Positions 36,682 to 42,714 of a stretch of 42,714 bases of DNA are shown piece after piece. The position numbers and the translations under genes are program-made. Source of the stretch: Acidimicrobiia bacterium (GTDB lineage Bacteria > Actinomycetota > Acidimicrobiia > Spongiisociales > ZC4RG35); the NCBI GenBank assembly GCA_025937235.1, contig JAICRU010000018.1, positions 1 to 42,714 of the forward strand, written 5' to 3'. How positions within the stretch are numbered: position 1 is the first letter of the stretch; every line of letters begins with the position of its first letter. Under the pieces are notes generated by a model. That model was not told the DNA's origin. It was given only the letters and a program-made list of their open reading frames with translations, and ran no database searches.

Positions 36682-38196
36682 TTACTTCTTGGGTTGGAGG
36701 ACGGCGGCCAACAAGATCGGACCGCTGGCCGAGCCCTCCCGGATGCGGAGCGTGTAGTCCTTACCGGCGGTGAGCGGTTTGGTGGTGAAGTTGTAGATGT
36801 ACATCCCGTCCGCAGCCCGCATCTGACCGCCGGTTCCGTCCGCATTGCTCACCGACTCACCCACGGCTTCGGTACCTTCGATCGTCTCCCCTCCGGTTCC
36901 CTGGACGTAGGAGATGTAGAGCGAAAGACCGGTGACACTGTCACCGGTACAAGAGCTTGTCACCCTCACCTTGACCGGAACCACGTTGCCGTAGCGGGCG
37001 ATGTTTCGTTCGTTGTCCTTGATCGGGAGCCCGAAAGACAGCGAGTAGACATCGACCTGAACGTCCGAGACGATCGTCTCGGTATCAGTTCCGCCGTCGT
37101 CATCGGTGACCGTACCCGTCACCGTTAGTTCGTAGCACCCAGGGGCTAGAAACCTGCTATCGGTGGCGACGCCGGTCGCATCGGGTTCCGTGTTCTCGAC
37201 GGCGGAAAGGCTTCCGGGCCGGTCGATGGCATCGAGGCTCCACCTGAAGGTTGCAGTGTGACTATCCAGCCAACCGGCGTCGGAATAGCCGAAGCTGGCG
37301 GTGGCAGCCCCGGTCACCGGGTTGAATCCGAAGTTGGTGCTGCCGATGACGGGATCGACATTGTCCGCGGTCCACCCGAAGGAGTCGGTCGTGGTGTGCT
37401 CTCCGTCTGAGGCTTGCACGTCAACGGTTCCGGAGAGGTTGTCTCCGGGTGTGTGGGTCCACGACCAGGTGCCGTCCCCGTTGTCGGTCAGCGTGCCTTC
37501 TCCGCTTTGCTTGGTGATGACGAGCGTGTCGTCGTCGGCGTCGGAGAACGCTCCTCCGGTCGATAGCTGGGAACCCTCGCCGCCAGTGGCGTCCTCGGCT
37601 GGTATCGAGACCGCCGGGGCAAAAGCGTTGTCATCGCAAACATTGCCGAGACCGTCGCCATCGCTGTCTTCTTGCTGCGGATTCGACACAGCTGGGCAGT
37701 TGTCTTCGTCGTCGAGGACGCCGTCGTCGTCGGCATCGCTCACCGGCGGAGCCAGCACCTTGAGGGTGAAGTCGGCGAGGTTGGTATACGTTCCTGGGCC
37801 CGAGTCGACGATGCTTGCTATTGCGATCAGGTAATCGCCCGGCGTCGTGGAACTGAAAGTCACCTCCCGGAGCTGAGGCTGACAGCCCGTGAAAAGAAGT
37901 GAAGTCGTCGACGCGGTCACCTGGGCGGGAACACTCAGTGTGACCGTGACAGGCGATGCAGCTGAGGCATTGCATCCGCCTTCGCCGTCGAGGCCACCCC
38001 CCTGGACCGTAATGCGGTATTCGACCGCTGTCGACTCACCGGCGGTGATCGTGTCGTTGCCTCCGACGACAACGTTGTTTTGCACGTTGTCTGCGAAGGC
38101 CACTCCACCGAAGATCATCGTCAACGAGACGAGCAAATACAGCGACGGTCTCCGGAAAGTGGAGCGCCGACGCGCGTGGTTACCCCTTCTGAACAT
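36682..38196 (-). CDS. Secreted protein with thrombospondin type-3-like Ca-binding repeats, Ig/cadherin-like regions and C-terminal PxKF-like domain
   Basis: Signal peptide; DADDDGVLDDEDNCPAVSNPQQEDSDGDGLGNVCDDN; FGLPIKDNERNIARYGNVVPVKVRV. Confidence 0.75.
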   Translation of the reverse strand: MFRRGNHARRRSTFRRPSLYLLVSLTMIFGGVAFADNVQNNVVVGGNDTITAGESTAVEYRITVQGGGLDGEGGCNASAASPVTVTLSVPAQVTASTTSLLFTGCQPQLREVTFSSTTPGDYLIAIASIVDSGPGTYTNLADFTLKVLAPPVSDADDDGVLDDEDNCPAVSNPQQEDSDGDGLGNVCDDNAFAPAVSIPAEDATGGEGSQLSTGGAFSDADDDTLVITKQSGEGTLTDNGDGTWSWTHTPGDNLSGTVDVQASDGEHTTTDSFGWTADNVDPVIGSTNFGFNPVTGAATASFGYSDAGWLDSHTATFRWSLDAIDRPGSLSAVENTEPDATGVATDSRFLAPGCYELTVTGTVTDDDGGTDTETIVSDVQVDVYSLSFGLPIKDNERNIARYGNVVPVKVRVTSSCTGDSVTGLSLYISYVQGTGGETIEGTEAVGESVSNADGTGGQMRAADGMYIYNFTTKPLTAGKDYTLRIREGSASGPILLAAVLQPKK

Positions 38197-38347
38197 TCCA
38201 GCCTCCCCTTACTGACCGTTGCGGCCATCCGCCCTGACCGTACAACGTACCCCGGCCAGAGTGGGAGTCAATGGATCACCCAACACAACCGTGAGGGATG
38301 GCGAGAACGCATCCCGGGATTCCCCGCGATGCAGTGTCGCAGGCCAG

Positions 38348-39565
38348 TTATCCGAGAAGAAAGAAGGTCTCCATCTCCCCCTTGCCCTTGATCGAGATGG
38401 TGCCTCTCGGCCGGAACGCGTAGCGGTCGGCAAGGATGGCCCGCACGGACTCGGTGACCTGGATCCGGTTGGGTTCGCCATGGGATTCCATCCGACTGGC
38501 GGTGTTCACAGTGTCGCCCCACACGTCGTACTGGAACTTCTTAGTGCCGATGACTCCTGCTATCGCCGGGCCGGTGTCGATGCCGATGCGGAGGCGAAAC
38601 GGTCCGCCCTCGATGTAGTCGAGCATTTCGAGAGCCATTGCGGCCAGGGCGTGGGCGTGGTCGTCTTTCGGAACCGGCACGCCGGCGGCGACCATGTATC
38701 CGTCTCCGATGGTCCGGATTTTCTCGCATCCGTAGCGGTCCGCCAGAGTGTCGAAATGGGTGAAGATCACGTTGAGTCGATCCACCATCTCTTCTGGCTC
38801 CAGCAAGGCCGTCATCGGGGTGAACCCGACGACGTCGGCGAAGAGCACACTGATCGAGTCGAAACGTCGGGCCTTGGTCTCGCCGTGCTCTTTCAGTTCG
38901 GCTGCGATCACGGCGGGGAGCACATTCAACAGCAGGCTCTCCGCCCGGCGGCGCTCGGCGGACAGTCGGTTCAGAATCGAGGTCAGAATGAGGGTGAGCA
39001 ATCCGAGATTGCCCAGCAGTACGATGACGAATAGGAGAGTCTGCAAGGTTGGATCTGGTGGGGGCCTTCCTCCGGCCAGCCAAGGCTCCAGCACACCAAA
39101 TGCGATTCCACTAGCAGCGAATAAGGCCACGACGCCAAGAGTGACCTTTCGAGGGAACACGATCGCCGCGATCAACACCTGGGTGATGCCCCACACCATG
39201 TAGTTGCCCGAGTTGGCGTACCCGCCAAGAAGCAAATGGACGGCCAAGATGTCGATGGTGCTCGCCACGACCGTGATCATGGCCAAGTCAAGGACGCTGC
39301 CAGTCATTGCGTAAAAGATCCAGGCGGCTAGGTATGACACGGTTACCGCGACGGTCATGATTCCCGCCGCCGGCTCGTCGAACCAGAAGAATGTGAAAGC
39401 GGTGAAAATCGCATTGGCTGCGGCAGCCCAAGCCGCCCCGGTTGCGATTCGCATGATCGTCGTCGGGTTCTCGATTGTGGCTGCGGCACCGGCGAGCCTG
39501 GTGCGGGCTGCCAGGCGTTCCCAGAATGTCGGTTCAACAGTGGCGGCGGGCCGTTGCGACGACAT
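38348..39565 (-). CDS. Membrane-bound class III adenylate/guanylate cyclase
   Basis: About 6 TM N-terminus; SVLFADVVGFTPMT, KIRTIGDGYMVAAGVP, YDVWGDTVNTASRMES; start uncertain (39565 or 39601). Confidence 0.88.
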   Translation of the reverse strand: MSSQRPAATVEPTFWERLAARTRLAGAAATIENPTTIMRIATGAAWAAAANAIFTAFTFFWFDEPAAGIMTVAVTVSYLAAWIFYAMTGSVLDLAMITVVASTIDILAVHLLLGGYANSGNYMVWGITQVLIAAIVFPRKVTLGVVALFAASGIAFGVLEPWLAGGRPPPDPTLQTLLFVIVLLGNLGLLTLILTSILNRLSAERRRAESLLLNVLPAVIAAELKEHGETKARRFDSISVLFADVVGFTPMTALLEPEEMVDRLNVIFTHFDTLADRYGCEKIRTIGDGYMVAAGVPVPKDDHAHALAAMALEMLDYIEGGPFRLRIGIDTGPAIAGVIGTKKFQYDVWGDTVNTASRMESHGEPNRIQVTESVRAILADRYAFRPRGTISIKGKGEMETFFLLG

Positions 39566-40178
39566 GGGGGCTCTTGCTACTCCGAGGAGGAGGCGAAGCA
39601 TGGATCTGCTGACCCGGGATGTTACTTGGGTGGGCCGAATCGAACCGACCGCAACTGAGCCGCCTTTCCGGGCGACGCGATGTGGGTGTCGGGTCGTGAA
39701 TCGGCCTGCCTCACGTGGGGCTGTCACATCCGATCGAGGCAATACCGAGTCAAAGGACAATGTGCCGCCCTCTTGAGCGGAGGCTCCGCCCGGTTGGGCG
39801 AGATGCCGATTGCTCCATCTCCAGGGACCGGGCGGGAACAGTCGAACCCACTGGGTTTCATGGGCTCAGACCGTGACTGCTCACGCCGCCGCGCTTCGCT
39901 TCGAGATCGTTCGTTTCAAGCCCACACACGACCGAGGCTGGACCCTGACACCGGAGCCTCCGAGGGGTAGGACTTCTCCGAATACGGCAAGATTACGGAC
40001 GCGCTCGACCAGGCGGCGAGGGCCCGGAGTCGGCTACGCGTCGCGATCATCGAGGGCAAGGTGTCAGCGATCGTCGTCCCGACGGAGCGGGTCCGAGGGC
40101 ACTAGTTGAAGTCGCGGAGAGCGACAGCCGAGCCTCTTGGTATCTCGATGAGTATGCCGGATACCAAACGGTCGGTTG

Positions 40179-40237
40179 GGCTAACAAGCCCAGGTCCGAA
40201 GAATGCCTCTCGAGTAGGCAGCGACGGCTTGTTAGCC
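40179..40237. repeat. 12-bp perfect inverted repeat at the chrA 3' end
   Basis: ggctaacaagcc ... ggcttgttagcc, flanked by ccaaacggtc / gaccgttgg. Confidence 0.85.
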
Positions 40238-41566
40238 GGAGACCGTTGGATATACGACCAGCCCGAGGATTGCTGCCCCGGCGATGATTACTGGTTCGGG
40301 GATACGTCGTGGGCTCTTCCACAGGATTAGTAGGGCAGCGAGCGCTATGAGGGCTGTTGGGATGTCATAAATGGCGCGTCGTCCGAGCACGATGACGGCT
40401 CCCGCTATTGCTCCGATGGCGGCTGCGGTGACGCCGTCGACGATGGCGGCTAGGGCCGGGCGACTCCCGTATTTGCGAAAGTAGGGGGCGGGGAGGACCG
40501 TCAGGAGGTATGCGGGGAGGAAGGTGGCGACTCCGGCGAGGATCGCTCCTGGCATGCCTGCTACCAGGTATCCGATGAATGCTGTGGTTATGACCACAGG
40601 GCCGGGGGTGATCATGGCGACGGCGACCGCGTCGAGGAACTCTTGGGAGTCGAGCCAGCCGTACTCGGTTACCACTCCGCCGTAAAGGAAGGGGACGATC
40701 GCGAGACCGCTGCCGAACACGAATGCGCCTGCCTTGAAGAAGAACCAGAAGATTTCACCCACCGATGGGCTCGCAGTCGAACCGGCGGCCTGCATGGCGA
40801 TGGGAAGGAGGAAGAGGCCACTCTGTGTCTCGCGGCGGAGTCGAAGGCGTGGATGGCGGGCGATCCACACCGCCAGCCCGGCGACGGGAAACAAGATGAT
40901 GTGCTCTGTCTCGGTAATCGCCGTGATCGCTGCCATCGAGACGAAGATGGCCCAGAGCAGAGCATCCGACGCGATGACGTTTCGGGTGAGCCGACACGCG
41001 CTCCAGGCGATGATCCCGATAATTGCAGACCCCACCCCATAGAACACGGCCTGCATCCAGGAGAGCCCACCGAACTCGATATACGCCCAGCCGATCGCCA
41101 CAACCATGAGAAACGATGGAAGGACGAAGGCGATCGCCACCAACGTCGCGCCGAAGAAGGAGTAGTGGATGTAACCGAGATAGATAGCGAGCTGCGCGGC
41201 GAGTGGTCCAGGAGACACGTTGGCCAGGGCCAGACCTTCTCGATACTCATCCTCAGTGATCCAAGCATGGCGTTCCACCAGATCCCGGTGCATGTACTCA
41301 ACCAGCGCCACCGGGCCACCAAATCCGGCTGTACCCAAGTAGAGGAAGTATCGGACCAGTGCCCACAGGCCATAGCTCGGAGGAGACTCGTTCACGCCGT
41401 TTAGGAAATCCCTTCCGCCAGCTGCCTCGGTGAAGGCGGCAGGGTAGGACGCAGACCGACGCCGCGAACCCCCGACCGGCCTGATCCGCATGATTCGACA
41501 GCTCTGGGGTTTTCGCTCCTGCATTGGAAGTGACGACTCCCACGCAGGAACCTTCGAAGATATCAA
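40232..41566 (-). CDS. chrA: Chromate transporter (ChrA, two fused CHR domains)
   Basis: LGTAGFGGPVALVEYMHRDLVERHAWITEDEYREGLALANVSPGPLAAQLAIYLGY and second-half FVFGSGLAIVPFLYGGVVTEYGWLDSQEFLDAVAVAMITPGPVVITTAFIGYL; true start probably downstream of the ORF start. Confidence 0.88.
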   Translation of the reverse strand: MISSKVPAWESSLPMQERKPQSCRIMRIRPVGGSRRRSASYPAAFTEAAGGRDFLNGVNESPPSYGLWALVRYFLYLGTAGFGGPVALVEYMHRDLVERHAWITEDEYREGLALANVSPGPLAAQLAIYLGYIHYSFFGATLVAIAFVLPSFLMVVAIGWAYIEFGGLSWMQAVFYGVGSAIIGIIAWSACRLTRNVIASDALLWAIFVSMAAITAITETEHIILFPVAGLAVWIARHPRLRLRRETQSGLFLLPIAMQAAGSTASPSVGEIFWFFFKAGAFVFGSGLAIVPFLYGGVVTEYGWLDSQEFLDAVAVAMITPGPVVITTAFIGYLVAGMPGAILAGVATFLPAYLLTVLPAPYFRKYGSRPALAAIVDGVTAAAIGAIAGAVIVLGRRAIYDIPTALIALAALLILWKSPRRIPEPVIIAGAAILGLVVYPTVSG

Positions 41567-41768
41567 ATCAGATCGGGAGGGGCCCCTAGTGCGACCGTTC
41601 AGAGTCCTGTTGGCAGGATGCCCGTCGGCTGATCGCCGGCGTGACGATGACCGGGTCCCGGGTCAGCTCACCCGACTCCCTGACCCAACCCACTTGCGGG
41701 AGTCAACGGGGCGTCACCCAAATCCGGGGTCGGCTCCGTCTAACCAGCGACACCCAAGAGGAGGAAGG

Positions 41769-42569
41769 ATGAGAAGCCAGACCATGGTCGCGGTACTCGG
41801 CATCCTGATAGCCGCATGCGGCAGCCCCAGCGTCGGCGCGCCGGAGACCACCACCACCGCCGTCGAGACGACAACCACCACCGAGGCTCCGACAACCACC
41901 ACCGAGGCTCCGACAACCACCCTGGAGCCGACCACTACCACTGTGGCCGAGACGACGACCACGATCAGCGCATCGCCGACCACCACGGTCCTCGGGGGGG
42001 AACCAGTGGACATGGGGCCTTCGGCCGGAGCCGTGCTCAGCGTGATCGGAGTTCGCCACAACGACGTCCTCAACCTGAGGGCCCGGCCGGGGGCCGACCA
42101 GCCTATCGTGGGCCGCATCCCGCCCACCTACGACAACCTCGTCGCCCGGGGGGCGACCCGCATGCTTCCCGTCTTCTTCTGGACCAAGGCCCGCTACCAG
42201 GGCATCGAGGGATGGGTCAACATGAGGTATGTCGCCTATCTCGGTTCGACCGACGACGTCACATTCCAGGTGATCGAGGACTTCGGAGAGAGACCCGAAG
42301 CATCGACGATGGCCGAGCTCGGGCGCATGGTCGCCGAATGGGCGGCCAGCGACGATCCACCCTCGGACATCGTCATGGTCGTCAACGAGGAGGGCGGCGA
42401 TCTCGGCGAGGTCACCTTCGACGTGGTCGGGCTTGGAGACGACGCTCTGCGCGGCGTCAGGCTCCACGTCTTCGCCGAGAGCCTGGACGGCCACTTCCAT
42501 CTTCGCACCCTCGAACAAACCATCTTCTGCGACGCCGCCCGCGGCGTCGACGAAGGCTCCTGTGTGTAG
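41769..42569 (+). CDS. SH3-like domain lipoprotein with Thr-rich linker
   Basis: MRSQTMVAVLGILIAACG lipobox; (TTTTEAP)n linker; VLNLRARPGADQPIVGRIPP SH3-type segment; SD gaggaagg. Confidence 0.75.
   Translation: MRSQTMVAVLGILIAACGSPSVGAPETTTTAVETTTTTEAPTTTTEAPTTTLEPTTTTVAETTTTISASPTTTVLGGEPVDMGPSAGAVLSVIGVRHNDVLNLRARPGADQPIVGRIPPTYDNLVARGATRMLPVFFWTKARYQGIEGWVNMRYVAYLGSTDDVTFQVIEDFGERPEASTMAELGRMVAEWAASDDPPSDIVMVVNEEGGDLGEVTFDVVGLGDDALRGVRLHVFAESLDGHFHLRTLEQTIFCDAARGVDEGSCV
41846..41970 (+). repeat. Low-complexity Thr/Glu/Ala/Pro coding repeat
   Basis: Tandem accaccaccgaggctccgaca-type units encoding TTTTEAP. Confidence 0.8.
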
Positions 42570-42574
42570 ACGTT

Positions 42575-42595
42575 CCCCCTAAGTTTTAGAGGGGG
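42575..42595 (+). terminator. Possible terminator hairpin after the lipoprotein gene
   Basis: ccccct-aagttttag-aggggg just after the stop; weak T-tract. Confidence 0.4.
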
Positions 42596-42714
42596 TTCGA
42601 ACTAGCTGCGATATCGGGTCACCGGCAACTTCGTGGGTCTGCCGCCCCCTTGGGCCGTTCGACATGACCATACCTTGGGGAGCGAGCCCCGTTGTTTGAG
42701 ATGTCGGCATGGCG

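Noticed and set aside
40643-41404. 253-aa + ORF antisense to chrA
   Set aside because: Antisense to a clear two-domain ChrA; no recognisable domain
1-42714. CRISPR arrays, rRNA genes, complete prophage or complete IS elements
   Set aside because: No regularly spaced direct repeats, rRNA signatures or intact transposase found on inspection

Overview
This is a high-GC bacterial chromosomal window, probably Actinomycetota; Acidimicrobiia-like is an inference from gene order and the recurring TTTTEAP-type Thr-rich linkers of exported proteins. The left half is conserved housekeeping: a minus-strand block hrcA-dnaJ-rsmE-HTH-phoH-pgpH(7TM-HD), then hemW, lepA, rpsT(+), holA, a DHPS-like gene, comEC/comEA, a PPK2 kinase, a GNAT and leuS. 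The middle carries a complete Dpp/Opp-type peptide ABC operon, 3-hydroxyacyl-CoA dehydrogenase, a CPA2-type antiporter with tandem USP domains, a macro-domain protein, an FMO-like flavoprotein, OsmC, DUF1028, an LLM oxidoreductase and a Lon-domain protein. The right part holds tRNA-Ala(GGC), a decayed mobile-element relic (frameshifted and truncated tyrosine integrase, DUF3631-like tail, HNH nuclease), a TSP3/PxKF secreted protein, a class III cyclase, a ChrA-type transporter and an SH3-like lipoprotein. Most noteworthy: (1) the ABC operon's substrate-binding protein appears to be a full-length circular permutation of the family-5 SBP fold; (2) a clear ydaO-type c-di-AMP riboswitch precedes the antiporter, in the same window as a PgpH-type (c-di-AMP phosphodiesterase family) HD protein; (3) that PgpH-like protein carries an inserted SdrD-B-like beta domain; (4) a base-by-base readable decayed integrase beside tRNA-Ala; (5) several unexplained long dyad structures. 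All calls come from reading the sequence and supplied ORFs; no searches were run.
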